This document shows, piece by piece, positions 1-8,911 of a stretch of 64,000 nt of DNA. The stretch lies in NCBI GenBank assembly GCA_026709085.1, contig JAPOTR010000004.1:1-64000 (forward strand). Direction: 5' to 3'. The notes beneath the pieces were generated by a model. The model saw nothing but the letters and a program-made list of their open reading frames with translations, did no database searches and was not told the origin of the DNA. The stretch is from Cyanobacteria bacterium MAG CAR3_bin_5 (lineage in GTDB: Bacteria; Cyanobacteriota; Cyanobacteriia; PCC-6307; Cyanobiaceae). The position numbers and the translations under genes are program-made. Each line of letters opens with the position of its first letter. The stretch's first letter is position 1.

Positions 1-1
1 T

Positions 2-73
2 GCCACCCGCTACGACCGCTGTGCACATATCTTTCTCTCTGCCGTCCTCCTGGGCACCACTCTCATCTTCTGA
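2..73 (+). mobile_element. IS5-type transposase, C-terminal tip (cut by window edge)
   Basis: The frame starting at base 2 reads ATRYDRCAHIFLSAVLLGTT followed by LIF and a stop. This is the C-terminal signature of IS5-family DDE transposases, in which RxDRCAHIFxSAVLLAA precedes the end of the protein. A related frame, CAHIFYSAVLLAATLFWL, lies in the broken IS5 copy near 51.4-51.5 kb on the other strand. The stop is only about 40 bases before purH. The rest of the element lies left of the window, so whether it is intact is unknown. Confidence 0.7.
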
Positions 74-116
74 TTATGAGTCCTGTGCCTAGCATGGATC
101 CTGTCTTGAGGTGCCC

Positions 117-1652
117 ATGGCTCCCACTGCACTGCTCAGCGTTTCCGATAAAATCGGCTTGGCGCATCTGGCCACGACGTTACAGCAGCGCCATGGTTTC
201 CGGTTGATCTGCAGTGGGGGAACGGCCCAGCTCCTTCGGGAAGAGGGGGGCTTGACGGTCACCACCGTGGCGGATCACACCGGCGCTCCCGAGTTGCTGA
301 ACGGTCGCGTTAAAACGCTGCATCCACGCATCCACGGCGGCATCCTGGCGGATCGCCACAAGCCGGAGCACCTGGAGGATCTGCAACGCCAGGGGATTCC
401 CCCCATCGATCTGGTGGTGGTCAATCTCTACCCCTTTGAAGCCACGGTGGCCGGCGGCACGGCGACCTGGGACCAGGCCGTTGAGGTGATCGATATTGGC
501 GGCCCGACCATGCTCAGGGCCGCCGCCAAAAACCACGCCCACGTCAGTGTGCTGACAGCCCCCGATCAATATGGACCGTTCCTGGAGGCCCTGGCCGCTG
601 GCGGCGTGGACCTTCAGCAGCGGCGGCGTCTGGCCCTGGCGGCCTTCCGGCACTCTGCCCGCTATGAAGCCGCCGTCAGCCAGTGGTTTGGCGCTCAACT
701 GGAGGAGGATCCGGATCCGTTGCAGGTGACCCTGCCCCAACGGCAGCGCTTGCGCTACGGGGAAAATCCCCATCAGCCCGCTGTTTGGTATGGAGACTCC
801 CAGGCAGGTTGGGGCGCAGCGCGGCAACTCCAGGGCAAACAACTGAGCTTTAACAATCTGCTGGACCTGGACGCCGCTCTTGCCAGTGTGCAGCAGTTTC
901 CACCGGAGCAGGCGGCCGCTGTGGTAGTGAAGCACACCAATCCCTGTGGCGTGGCCACCGGCGCCGACCTGGCCACGGCCCTGCAGCGGGCCATGGCGGC
1001 GGATGAGGTGTCCGCCTTTGGCAGCGTTGTGGCGGTGAACCGGCCCCTGGATGCCGCCGCCGCGGCGCGGCTGGCCGCCATTTTTGTGGAGTGCGCGGTG
1101 GCCCCCGGGGTCACGGCGGAGGCGCTGGCGTGCCTGGCCCGGAAGCCCAATCTGCGTCTTCTCGCCATGGACCAGGCTGCCGTGGCTGGTGCATCCGGTC
1201 GGCAATTGCGCACCATCCTGGGGGGCGTTCTGGTGCAGCAGCGGGACCATGAGCCTGTGGATCGCTCCGGTTGGCAGGTGGTCACCACAGCGCAGCCTGA
1301 CGCCGTGGTCCTGGAGGAACTGGAGTTTGCCTGGCGGGTGGTGCGTCATGTGCGCTCCAATGCCATTGTGGTGTCCAGGGATCAGCAGACCCTGGGCATC
1401 GGTGCGGGGCAGATGAATCGCGTTGGCGCGGCGGAGTTGGCCCTGGCGGCGGCTGGAGAGCGATCCCATGGCGCCGTCCTGGCCAGTGACGGCTTCTTCC
1501 CCTTTGCCGACACGGTGAAGCTGGCGGCCGGTGCCGGCATCTGCGCCCTCATCCAGCCGGGCGGCAGCAAGCGGGACGAGGAGTCCATTGCAGCCTGCAA
1601 CGACCATGGTTTGGTGATGGTCTGCACGGGACGCCGCCACTTTCTCCATTAG
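117..1652 (+). CDS. purH: Bifunctional AICAR transformylase / IMP cyclohydrolase PurH
   Basis: Catalyses the last two steps of IMP synthesis: formylation of AICAR with 10-formyl-THF, then ring closure to IMP. The N-terminal cyclohydrolase domain shows SDKIGLAHLA near the start and KTLHPRIHGGILADR about residue 70. The transformylase domain carries KHTNPCGVA around residue 275. About 510 residues is the normal family length. A GTG at 111 and an ATG at 117 are both in frame; I use the ATG because family members begin just before the ALLSVSDK motif. It stands alone, shortly after the end of an IS5 transposase, and is followed by a 14-base palindrome. Confidence 0.97.
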   Translation: MAPTALLSVSDKIGLAHLATTLQQRHGFRLICSGGTAQLLREEGGLTVTTVADHTGAPELLNGRVKTLHPRIHGGILADRHKPEHLEDLQRQGIPPIDLVVVNLYPFEATVAGGTATWDQAVEVIDIGGPTMLRAAAKNHAHVSVLTAPDQYGPFLEALAAGGVDLQQRRRLALAAFRHSARYEAAVSQWFGAQLEEDPDPLQVTLPQRQRLRYGENPHQPAVWYGDSQAGWGAARQLQGKQLSFNNLLDLDAALASVQQFPPEQAAAVVVKHTNPCGVATGADLATALQRAMAADEVSAFGSVVAVNRPLDAAAAARLAAIFVECAVAPGVTAEALACLARKPNLRLLAMDQAAVAGASGRQLRTILGGVLVQQRDHEPVDRSGWQVVTTAQPDAVVLEELEFAWRVVRHVRSNAIVVSRDQQTLGIGAGQMNRVGAAELALAAAGERSHGAVLASDGFFPFADTVKLAAGAGICALIQPGGSKRDEESIAACNDHGLVMVCTGRRHFLH

Positions 1653-1656
1653 CAGC

Positions 1657-1670
1657 GTGCCTTAAGGCAC
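1657..1670. other. 14-base perfect palindrome after purH
   Basis: GTGCCTTAAGGCAC is self-complementary and begins four bases after the purH stop. A second short inverted repeat, AAGTT-CCT-AACTT, follows about 13 bases later. There is no T-run, so a classic intrinsic terminator is unlikely. It could be a weak terminator or a protein-binding site ahead of the next gene. Confidence 0.4.
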
Positions 1671-1724
1671 ACGTCAAGCGGTAAGTTCCTAACTTGAACC
1701 AGCAGACCATGCCCTGACGTCGCC

Positions 1725-2186
1725 ATGCCGGAGACCGTTGGCTTCAGCCTCAACTTCGTCCACCCCTTGCTGATGTGGGCGCTTCTGGCCTTGAGCGGTT
1801 ATGCCCTCTTCCTGGGCATCCGCAGCAAGAAGCTACGCACCACAAAGGATGCCGAATTGCGCAAACAACTGGCCAAGAGCAAGGTGAGCCAGCGTCATTT
1901 CTTCGCGGGCTCCCTTGTTCTGGCGTTCATGGTGCTGGGCGTCTTCCTCGGCATGGGGGTCACCTACCTCAATAACGGCAAGCTGTTTGTGGGTCCCCAT
2001 CTGCTGGCAGGGGCCGCCATGGCCTGCATGATTGCCCTGGCCGCGTCCCTCGTCCCCCTGATGCAGCGGGGCAACGTGGTGGCGAGAAAAGCCCATGTGG
2101 GGCTGAATATGGGCGTCATGACCCTCTTTCTCTGGCAGGCCCTGACGGGCATGGAGATCGTCAACAGGATTTGGGCGAACCGCTGA
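1725..2186 (+). CDS. DUF4079 family membrane protein
   Basis: A 153-residue protein with about four predicted membrane segments: near residues 8-28 (HPLLMWALLALSGYALFLG), 62-80, 93-112 and 128-145. This layout fits the DUF4079 family, found in cyanobacteria and plastid-bearing eukaryotes and of unknown function. A basic, polar stretch (SKKLRTTKDAELRKQLAKSK) separates the first two helices. The ATG start follows a 72-base gap after purH. No partner gene suggests a role. Confidence 0.75.
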   Translation: MPETVGFSLNFVHPLLMWALLALSGYALFLGIRSKKLRTTKDAELRKQLAKSKVSQRHFFAGSLVLAFMVLGVFLGMGVTYLNNGKLFVGPHLLAGAAMACMIALAASLVPLMQRGNVVARKAHVGLNMGVMTLFLWQALTGMEIVNRIWANR

Positions 2187-2189
2187 GGC

Positions 2190-2365
2190 TCAGAACCCCC
2201 TCGTTGGGGAATTGGCAGTCTCGAACAGGGCGCGGATGGTTTCCCCCACCACCCGGTCAGGGGTGGACGCACCCGAGGTGACCCCCACGGTGATCTCCCC
2301 TTCCGGCAGGAAGATGAAGATGGCGATTTCCTGCAGATGGGTGATGTTGGAAGAGTTGTAGCCGC
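2190..2365 (-). pseudogene. Truncated duplicate of the ispH 3' end
   Basis: Read on the minus strand, this segment gives [15 protein letters not shown], then [35 protein letters not shown] and a stop. This matches the C-terminus of the intact IspH encoded about 1.2 kb downstream. Roughly 37 codons between LQEIA and LLPEG are missing, with the frame preserved, and the last residues differ (ANSPTRGF instead of [10 protein letters not shown]). A stop codon lies two codons upstream of GYN, so no working enzyme can be made. The shared blocks are about 90 percent identical by eye, so the duplication is not ancient. Confidence 0.85.
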
Positions 2366-2409
2366 GTCACAAACCCTGTAAATTCAATCCACTCTCATTG
2401 GGGTTTTCC

Positions 2410-2880
2410 ATGGACGCAAAACGGGTACGCTCTCCCCTCCTTCTATCTGGTCTGGCCCTTCTCTTCATCTCTAATCTAGATTTAGAGGCACTCTCTAGAA
2501 TCAAATCATTGACAACATACGAGGAAAACAAAGTCTCAAGAATAAGAGTATACACATACTCTCCCGAAGGCAACTTCTCGGACACATTTACGCCATTACG
2601 AGACATGAAGAGAATTGCCGGCTCCAAGTCCAAAGCCAAGCGTAAGCCATGCAGTGTCGGGGTACAGGCTGAGATCCAGCAGAGCCTGCTGGAACTGTTG
2701 AACGATAGATCGTTTTACACAGGCTGGGATGATGTTGACACGTCAATTCGTGCGATGAGCGCTACTCGGAGGCCCGGAGATAGGCCCTTGTTGGACCTTG
2801 AGTCAATATGCCACACACACATTGACACTGAAACCTGGGACCACCTTTTGTCTAAGACCGACAGAGATCCCCTAGAATGA
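2410..2880 (+). CDS. Hypothetical secreted or membrane-anchored protein
   Basis: Unrecognised, about 156 residues. After a basic start (MDAKRVRS) comes a hydrophobic stretch, PLLLSGLALLFISNLDL, consistent with a signal peptide or membrane anchor. The C-terminal half is charged and contains EIQQSLLELLNDRSFYTGW. The first half of the gene is clearly more AT-rich than neighbouring genes, suggesting foreign origin. Its stop overlaps the next start as ATGA, arguing that both are genuinely translated. An in-frame TTG at 2398 would add four residues. It lies between the broken and intact ispH copies, on the opposite strand to both. Confidence 0.5.
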   Translation: MDAKRVRSPLLLSGLALLFISNLDLEALSRIKSLTTYEENKVSRIRVYTYSPEGNFSDTFTPLRDMKRIAGSKSKAKRKPCSVGVQAEIQQSLLELLNDRSFYTGWDDVDTSIRAMSATRRPGDRPLLDLESICHTHIDTETWDHLLSKTDRDPLE

Positions 2881-3134
2881 CGCTACCGGCACCCAAATCC
2901 CGCTACAGCACCGGAGATTCATGTCTGCACAGTGTTCGGCCCTATCCGAACACAGACGATGTCTGCCAAGTCATTGGCGAGAACGACATCACTGTGGAGT
3001 ATCTTGATGATGCCGCCTTGCTGATCGGGTGTCCCTACCATGAGACCGGCGCCATTGGTGACCGGTTGGCTGAGGGTGCGCAGCAGCTTGATCAAATCGG
3101 GTCATGGGTCTTGCTCAGTGTGCCTGAGCGCTAA
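2877..3134 (+). CDS. Hypothetical 85-residue protein, coupled to the upstream gene
   Basis: Unrecognised soluble acidic protein with no signal peptide. A notable segment is EYLDDAALLIGCPYHETGAI followed by GDRLAEGAQQL. Its ATG overlaps the TGA of the preceding gene (ATGA), the usual arrangement for translational coupling. The pair looks like one small inserted cassette. The one CxxH (GCPYHE) is not enough to propose metal binding. Confidence 0.5.
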   Translation: MTLPAPKSRYSTGDSCLHSVRPYPNTDDVCQVIGENDITVEYLDDAALLIGCPYHETGAIGDRLAEGAQQLDQIGSWVLLSVPER

Positions 3135-3176
3135 GGAACGCACCAAGCCCCCGCAAGCCATGGGCAAACGGGATGG

Positions 3177-3350
3177 TCAGTGGGGGGCTTTGCGCAGCGT
3201 CTCCATGATCTTCAAGGGCAGGTCATCCACCCGCTTGTCCTGCAGATTCACAATCAGACCTGCACATCCCAGGATCACCACTGGTTGGGTCAGCAGCGCA
3301 GCTATTCGCTCAGTCCAGGGGAGATAGCTGGCAGGGGGCCGGTGGCGCAA
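3177..3350 (-). CDS. Possible small membrane protein, non-ATG start
   Basis: The minus frame just after the ispH stop encodes about 57 residues: LRHRPPASYLPWTERIAALL, then a hydrophobic run TQPVVILGCAGLIVNLQ and a basic tail ending TLRKAPH. An in-frame TGA a few codons upstream limits the start to TTG at 3350 or a nearby CTG. The one-helix layout and coding-like composition make it plausible. It lies directly downstream of ispH and could be co-transcribed. I do not recognise a family. Confidence 0.35.
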   Translation of the reverse strand: MRHRPPASYLPWTERIAALLTQPVVILGCAGLIVNLQDKRVDDLPLKIMETLRKAPH

Positions 3351-3352
3351 CT

Positions 3353-4582
3353 TCAGAACTCCTCATCGGCAAAGCCGTGGTTGGCAATCTCGAACAGGGC
3401 GCGGATGGTTTCCCCCACCACCCGGTCAGGGGTTGATGCCCCTGATGTGACCCCCACGGTGATCTTCCCTTCCGGCAGCAAGGGGGACAGTCGCTCCAGG
3501 TTTTGGCCCAGCGGCTTGTGTTCGATGGCGTTGCCAGGGCCAATGCGCTCGGGAGCATCGATATGGAGAGAGAGGATGCCGCGCTCCATGGCGATTTCCT
3601 GAAGATGGGTGGTGTTGGAGGAGTTGTAGCCGCCAATCACAACCATCAGGTCCAGCTTTTCCTCCACCAGGGAAAACATGGCGTCTTGACGCTCCTGGGT
3701 GGCGTCACAGATGGTGTTAAAGGCCAGGAAGTGTTCCTTGAGGGAGGTGGGGCCGTAGCGACGCAACAGGGTCTGCTCGAAGAGCCGGCCGATGGCCTCC
3801 GTTTCCGTCTTCAGCATGGTGGTTTGATTGGCCACCCCCAGCCGAACCAGATCCCTGTCGGGATCGAATCCAGAGGAGCAGGCATTCTTGAAGCGCTCCA
3901 GAAAAGCCTGCCGATCCCCCCCCGAGAGGATGTAGTCGCACACCACTCGGGCCTCCTCCAGGTTCAGCACCACCAGATAGGCGCCGGCAAAAGAACTGGT
4001 GGCCAGGGTTTCTTCATGCTTCACCTTGCCATGGATGATGGAGGTGAAGTCCCGCTTCTTGTGGCGCTCCACCGTGCTCCACACCTTGGACACCCATGGA
4101 CAGGTGGTGTCCACAATGGTGCATTGGCGCTGATTCAGGAGTTGCATCTCGGCCACCGTGGCGCCAAAAGCAGGCAGGATGACCACGTCCCCCTGCTCCA
4201 CGGCGGAAAAGTCCTTGCGCCCCTCCATGATCGGGACAAACAACACCCCCATCTGGCGCAGATGGCGGTTGACCGAGGGATTATGGATAATCTCGTTGGT
4301 GATCCAGATGCGCTCTTCGGGGAAGTGGCGACGGGTCTCATAGGCCATGGCCACGGCCCGCTCCACGCCCCAGCAGAAACCGAAGGCCTCGGCCAGGTGG
4401 ATGGTGAGACGGCCCTGGGTGAGCTTGTTGTTGTTGGCGCGAATCTGCTGGATCAGATCACACTGGTAGGCATTCTCCAGGGTGCTGGCCACCTCTTTGG
4501 CTCGCCCGAAACCCCGCCGGTTGTAGTTGTCGGAGTGGTGGAGCGTGCGGCGGAACGCCTGGGTATCAATGGCTTCAGCCAC
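3353..4582 (-). CDS. ispH: 4-hydroxy-3-methylbut-2-enyl diphosphate reductase IspH
   Basis: The last enzyme of the MEP isoprenoid pathway, reducing HMBPP to IPP and DMAPP with a [4Fe-4S] cluster. The three cluster cysteines sit in [22 protein letters not shown] and [11 protein letters not shown]. The C-terminus has [20 protein letters not shown]. At about 409 residues it is of the longer cyanobacterial and plastid type, beginning near [21 protein letters not shown] chose GTG at 4582; the frame stays open upstream to 4717 but that part looks non-coding. A broken copy of its 3' end lies at 2190-2365. Confidence 0.95.
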   Translation of the reverse strand: MAEAIDTQAFRRTLHHSDNYNRRGFGRAKEVASTLENAYQCDLIQQIRANNNKLTQGRLTIHLAEAFGFCWGVERAVAMAYETRRHFPEERIWITNEIIHNPSVNRHLRQMGVLFVPIMEGRKDFSAVEQGDVVILPAFGATVAEMQLLNQRQCTIVDTTCPWVSKVWSTVERHKKRDFTSIIHGKVKHEETLATSSFAGAYLVVLNLEEARVVCDYILSGGDRQAFLERFKNACSSGFDPDRDLVRLGVANQTTMLKTETEAIGRLFEQTLLRRYGPTSLKEHFLAFNTICDATQERQDAMFSLVEEKLDLMVVIGGYNSSNTTHLQEIAMERGILSLHIDAPERIGPGNAIEHKPLGQNLERLSPLLPEGKITVGVTSGASTPDRVVGETIRALFEIANHGFADEEF

Positions 4583-4752
4583 AGGAGCACAACGGCATGG
4601 GTGAGCAGCGTAGGTGGGGCAATCGCGGATTAACAGCAAAGGCCCCAGACCAGGGTAGTCCAGAGCCTTTGAGATGGAAGTTGGATGGAAGGTTGGCAGG
4701 GGCGGCCGGGAAGCCAATCGATGCCGACCCGGCGCGCCAGGCTCGGAACCGC

Positions 4753-6255
4753 TCAGCCGTTGCTGGAGGCAAACTCCGGATAGGCCTCCATGCCGTGCTC
4801 GCCAATATCCAGACCCGTAAGCTCCTCTTCTTCGGTCACCCGAATGCCGCCGAAGATGGCGCCAATGATCTGCCAGGCGATGAAACAGGTCACCACGGTC
4901 CAGATGCCGTAGGCCAGCACGCCCACAAACTGATAGCCGAATTGCGCAAAGCCGCCGCCGTTGAACAGGCCAATTCCAGCGGCTCCGGCATCCATGCCTT
5001 CAACACCCCAGAGGCCGATCACCAGGGTGCCCCAGACGCCACAGGTGCCGTGAACCGAGAAGGCCCCGACGGGGTCGTCAATGCCCATGCTGTCCAGAAA
5101 GCCTACGGAAAGCACCACGATCAAGCCGCCAACGAAGCCGGCAACCCATGAGCCCACCAGGGTCATGTTGCCGCAACCGGCGGTAATGCTCACCAGCCCC
5201 GCCAGGATGCCGTTGATGATCATGGTCAGATCGGGCTTGCCGGAGGTGATCTTGGACAGCAGGGCTGCGCCGATGCCGCCGCCGGCAGCCGCCAGGGTGG
5301 TGGTCACCGCTACAAAGGGCACGTACTGGTCCATGGCCAGTTCGGAGCCCGGGTTGAAGCCGTACCAGCCAATCCAGAGCACCAGGCAGCCGAGGGTGGC
5401 AATGCCCATGTTGTGACCGGGCATGGCCTGGGCCTCGCCGTTGACGAACTTGCCGATCCTGGGACCGAGGAGAGCAGCGCCCACAACACCGGCCCAGGCT
5501 CCCACGGAGTGAACGATGGAGGAGCCGGCAAAATCAATGAAGCCCATCTCGTAGAGCCAGCCGCCGTTCCACTGCCAGCTTCCGGAGATGGGGTAGATGA
5601 TCCCGGTGAGCACCAGGGAAAAGATCACGAACTCGCCAAACTTGATCCGCTCCGCCACCAGCCCGGAAACGATGGTGGCGGCTGTGCCGGCGAAGGCGGA
5701 CTGGAAAAGGAAGTCCACCGTCGGCACCAGCCCTGCTTCGGCAATGGTCTCCGGCGAGACGTAGGGATCGAAGAAGAGTCCGTTAAAATAGAGCCAGCCA
5801 CCGGCGACGGAGTTTCCGTACATGATGGAGTAGCCGATCAGCCAGTAGGCGCTCACCGCCAAGGCGAACACGAAAAGGTTCTTCGAGAGGATGTTGACCG
5901 CGTTCTTCTGCCGGCACATCCCCGCCTCCACCATGGCGAAGCCCGCATTCATGAAGATGACCAGGATGGTGGCGATCAGCAGCCAGAGGTTGTTGGCCAG
6001 GAAGGCGGCGCTGATTTCCGGCTCAGCCCCCTCCATGGTTTCCTGAGCCTTGGCGGCAAGATTGAACAGGCCCAGGCCCATGAGGCCCAAGGGGATGCAG
6101 GCCAACCAGGCCAATCGGTTAAAAGAGCCCTTGGTGATGAACTCGGTCAATTGAGCGACACCGTTCAACAGGCTCTTCTGTGCCAACTGCTGGGCCGCGG
6201 TCACTCGCGGGCGGTGCATTGCAAGCGTCATACAAAAAGCACGTGCAAACAACAA
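4753..6255 (-). CDS. amt: Ammonium transporter Amt
   Basis: Ammonium channel of the Amt/Mep/Rh family in the cytoplasmic membrane. It shows [20 protein letters not shown] followed by [20 protein letters not shown], the conserved first-helix region. It also has [20 protein letters not shown] and [20 protein letters not shown] with conserved pore elements. About 500 residues with an N-terminal extension before the mature core is normal for cyanobacterial Amt1. Starts at 6255, 6231 and 6219 are all in frame. A strong NtcA-type site lies 65-80 bases upstream, so expression probably rises under nitrogen limitation. Confidence 0.96.
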   Translation of the reverse strand: MLFARAFCMTLAMHRPRVTAAQQLAQKSLLNGVAQLTEFITKGSFNRLAWLACIPLGLMGLGLFNLAAKAQETMEGAEPEISAAFLANNLWLLIATILVIFMNAGFAMVEAGMCRQKNAVNILSKNLFVFALAVSAYWLIGYSIMYGNSVAGGWLYFNGLFFDPYVSPETIAEAGLVPTVDFLFQSAFAGTAATIVSGLVAERIKFGEFVIFSLVLTGIIYPISGSWQWNGGWLYEMGFIDFAGSSIVHSVGAWAGVVGAALLGPRIGKFVNGEAQAMPGHNMGIATLGCLVLWIGWYGFNPGSELAMDQYVPFVAVTTTLAAAGGGIGAALLSKITSGKPDLTMIINGILAGLVSITAGCGNMTLVGSWVAGFVGGLIVVLSVGFLDSMGIDDPVGAFSVHGTCGVWGTLVIGLWGVEGMDAGAAGIGLFNGGGFAQFGYQFVGVLAYGIWTVVTCFIAWQIIGAIFGGIRVTEEEELTGLDIGEHGMEAYPEFASSNG

Positions 6256-6293
6256 GAAGAGACGTCGGCGAATGTCGCCAACTCTTGCAACAC

Positions 6294-6334
6294 ATTGCAG
6301 CCCCGGAGGCGGAAGTTTTGTAGCCGCTGTTACA
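6294..6334 (-). promoter_or_regulatory. NtcA-activated promoter of amt
   Basis: The sequence TGTA-GCCGCTGT-TACA at 6319-6334 matches the full NtcA consensus GTAN8TAC including its outer bases. Going downstream toward amt, 20 bases separate it from TGCAAT at 6299-6294, which can serve as the TAN3T -10 element of NtcA-activated promoters, where the expected spacing is 20-24 bases. The site is on the correct side and at a suitable distance from the amt start. Confidence 0.8.
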
Positions 6335-6385
6335 AGATTTCACCCCAGAGATCCAGCTTTAGCAGCGCAGCCCTATTTCCGTGGG

Positions 6386-7183
6386 CTAGGGGCAGGGGCT
6401 AGGGGCATCAGGCTGACGATCCAGAACCGTTGCCAGTCCACACCAGTCCACCCCGTCCGGCCTGTGGGCAAAGCGCGGTGCATACATCTCAACCCCGGCG
6501 GTGCGCGCCATCCGGAACAGTTCTCCATAGCGAGAGTCGGCCCGATCACCGGGGGCGAAGCTGTGGCAGTCGCTGCGGCTGACACACAGCAACAGCACGG
6601 CCCGGGCCGCGGGCAGCACGTCCACGAGATCCTGCAGGTGCTTCTGCCCCCGGGCGGTTACGGTGTCGGGGAATACGGCCACCGGCCCCTCGCTCCACGT
6701 GGTGTTCTTGATTTCCACGTAGACGGGCCGCTCGCCCCCCTCAAGCAGCAGGTCGATGCGGCTCTTCTTCTGGCGGCCGTAGGCCACCTCCCGGCGGATG
6801 GTTGCGTAGGCGCCAAGCTGGGGGTCCAGCCTCCCTTGACGGACGGCATGCTCCAGCAGACGGTTGGGCAGGGCGGTATTGATGCCCACCCACTCGGGCT
6901 GTCCCCCGTCACCGCGGACCTGAATCTGCTCCCAGGTCCAGGCCAGTTTGCGGCGGGGGCCGGGGTCATGGCGGATGCGCACCGGGGCTCCCACCTGACA
7001 GACGCCGGTCATGGGACCCGTGTTGGGGCAGTGGGCCGTCACCTCGGTCCCGTCCGCCAGTCGCACGTCCGCCAGGAAGCGCCGGTAGCGCCGCAACAGG
7101 ACCCCTTCAGCGAGGGGAGCAAAGGACAGCACCCGGCGGGATTGCCCCGTCTCCGTCCGACCCATTCCCGGCTCCCTTTCCAC
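6386..7183 (-). CDS. sfsA: SfsA family protein
   Basis: Homologue of the E. coli sugar fermentation stimulation protein A, a family with an N-terminal OB-like part and a C-terminal nuclease-like fold. Recognisable segments are RRYRRFLADVRLADG, HCPNTGPMTG, NRLLEHAV, and the PD-(D/E)xK-like core RIDLLLEG...VYVEIKNTTW followed by FPDTVTARGQKHL. About 250-265 residues is slightly longer than typical because the N-terminus before VLSFAPL may not all be translated; an ATG at 7165 is an alternative. It is divergent from murJ with a very short spacer. The cellular role is not well established. Confidence 0.92.
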   Translation of the reverse strand: MEREPGMGRTETGQSRRVLSFAPLAEGVLLRRYRRFLADVRLADGTEVTAHCPNTGPMTGVCQVGAPVRIRHDPGPRRKLAWTWEQIQVRGDGGQPEWVGINTALPNRLLEHAVRQGRLDPQLGAYATIRREVAYGRQKKSRIDLLLEGGERPVYVEIKNTTWSEGPVAVFPDTVTARGQKHLQDLVDVLPAARAVLLLCVSRSDCHSFAPGDRADSRYGELFRMARTAGVEMYAPRFAHRPDGVDWCGLATVLDRQPDAPSPCP

Positions 7184-7214
7184 ACCCGGCTATCCTGCAC
7201 CATTGGCAGCCCCC

Positions 7215-8885
7215 ATGGTCCATTCCCCGCCTGCGCGTTCCCTCGGCCGGATCGGGCTGATTGTCGGCGTTGCCACCGGTTTGAGCAAACTGGGGGGCCT
7301 GGTGCGCCAGTTGGCCCTGGCGGCAGCCTTCGGCATTGGCCCGGCCTATGACGCCTACAACTACGCCTACGTGGTCCCCGGATTCCTGTTGATCCTGCTG
7401 GGGGGGATCAACGGCCCCTTCCATAGCGCCATGGTCTCGGTGCTGGCCAAGCGAGACCGTCACCAGGCCCGGCTGCTGCTGGAGAACGTCAACACCATGG
7501 TGGGCGCGGCGCTGGCGCTGGCGACCCTGGCGCTGGTCCTGGGGGCCGAGGTGATCATTGACGTCACAGCGCCCGGTCTGGCCCTGGCGGGGAAGGAGAC
7601 CATCCGCCAGTTGGCCGTGCTTCAGGTGCGGCTCATGGCGCCCCTGGCGCTGGTGGCCGGGTTGGTGGGTCTGGGCTTTGGCGCCCTCAATGCGGCGGAT
7701 GCGTTCTGGCTGCCCTCCCTGAGCCCATTGTTGTCCAGTGGGGCGGTGCTGGCGGGTCTGGGCTGGCTTTGGTGGCAACTGGGAGCAGACATCGGCGCCC
7801 CTGAACAAGCCCTGCTGGGGGGCATCGTTCTGGGCATTTCCACCACCGCCGGCGGGATCCTGCAGTGGCTGGCGCAGTTGCCGGCCATGGGTCGCCTGGG
7901 CCTGGGCTGGCCACGGCTGCGCTGGCGCTGGCGGGATGCGGGGGTATGGGAGGTGCTGCGGGTGATGGGTCCCGCTACCCTGTCCTCGGGAATGCTCTAC
8001 ATCGCCGTCTTTACGGACCTGTTCTTTGCGTCCCTCCTGCCCCGGGCGGGGGTGGCCGCCGGGCTGACCTACGCCAATCTCCTGGCGCAGACCCCACTGG
8101 GCATTGTCTCCAGCATGGTGCTGGTGCCGTTGCTGCCGGCCCTGTCCCGCCTGGTGCGGGCCGGCGACGGGGAGGGTTTCCGCCGGCAACTGCGCTGGGG
8201 CCTCATGGTGAGCATTGCCGCCATGTTGCCCATGGGAGCAATGCTCATGGTGCTGGCGGAACCCCTGATCCGCACCATCTATGGCCACGGCGCCTTTGAC
8301 GCCCGGGCGGCGGAACTGGTAGGAACCCTGCTGGTGGCCTATGGGCTGGGGATGCCCGCCTACCTGGCCAGGGACGTGTTGGTGCGGGCCTTCTATGCCC
8401 TGGAAGATGCCGTCACCCCCTTCCGTATTGCGGCGGTGAGCATCGGTCTCAACGTTGTGCTGGATTGGGGTCTCACCGGGGGACCGACCCCCGCCGGGCC
8501 GCTGCTGCCCTTTAATTTCGGGGCGGCGGGGCTGGTGCTGGCCACCATGGGGGTGAACGTGATTGCATCCCTGGCCCTGATGATCGGCCTGAAGCGCCAC
8601 GGGCAATCCTTGCCATGGGGGCCGTTGCTGCGGGACGGTCTGGCCCTGCTGCTGGCCACAGCCGCGGCGGCGCTGGCGGCCGCGCTGGCCAGCCACCTGG
8701 TGGACTGGTCCCGGGAATTTGTGGGCGGTGTGCTGGAACTCCTGATTTCCGCCGGTCTGGGCTTGGTGAGCTATGGCCTTCTGGCCCAGCGCCTGGATGT
8801 GGCGGAAGCGGCGGCGCTGTGGCAACTGTTGCGCCGCCGCCTCAGGAGTGGCGGCAAGTCCGCCCCCAGGCCGGAGGCGGACTGA
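7215..8885 (+). CDS. murJ: Lipid II flippase MurJ (MviN)
   Basis: Polytopic MOP-superfamily protein that flips lipid II across the cytoplasmic membrane for peptidoglycan synthesis. It has about 14 hydrophobic segments. The N-terminal GLIVGVATGLSKLGGLVRQ and the central PATLSSGMLYIAVFTDLFFA fit MurJ. The conserved late segment YLARDVLVRAFYALEDAVTP matches the family motif around the R-x-FYAL region. The length of about 556 residues is normal. An in-frame TTG at 7203 is an alternative start. It converges on a small gene with a 26-base gap. Confidence 0.95.
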   Translation: MVHSPPARSLGRIGLIVGVATGLSKLGGLVRQLALAAAFGIGPAYDAYNYAYVVPGFLLILLGGINGPFHSAMVSVLAKRDRHQARLLLENVNTMVGAALALATLALVLGAEVIIDVTAPGLALAGKETIRQLAVLQVRLMAPLALVAGLVGLGFGALNAADAFWLPSLSPLLSSGAVLAGLGWLWWQLGADIGAPEQALLGGIVLGISTTAGGILQWLAQLPAMGRLGLGWPRLRWRWRDAGVWEVLRVMGPATLSSGMLYIAVFTDLFFASLLPRAGVAAGLTYANLLAQTPLGIVSSMVLVPLLPALSRLVRAGDGEGFRRQLRWGLMVSIAAMLPMGAMLMVLAEPLIRTIYGHGAFDARAAELVGTLLVAYGLGMPAYLARDVLVRAFYALEDAVTPFRIAAVSIGLNVVLDWGLTGGPTPAGPLLPFNFGAAGLVLATMGVNVIASLALMIGLKRHGQSLPWGPLLRDGLALLLATAAAALAAALASHLVDWSREFVGGVLELLISAGLGLVSYGLLAQRLDVAEAAALWQLLRRRLRSGGKSAPRPEAD

Positions 8886-8911
8886 CCGTTGGCGCCGCCG
8901 CTGGCCGGCCC

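Noticed and set aside
180-1649. Long open frame opposite purH
   Set aside because: It has no recognisable motif, and GC-rich genes commonly leave the opposite strand open. The same applies to other long antisense frames, such as those across ispH, parC-like, gyrA, pcrA and glsF.
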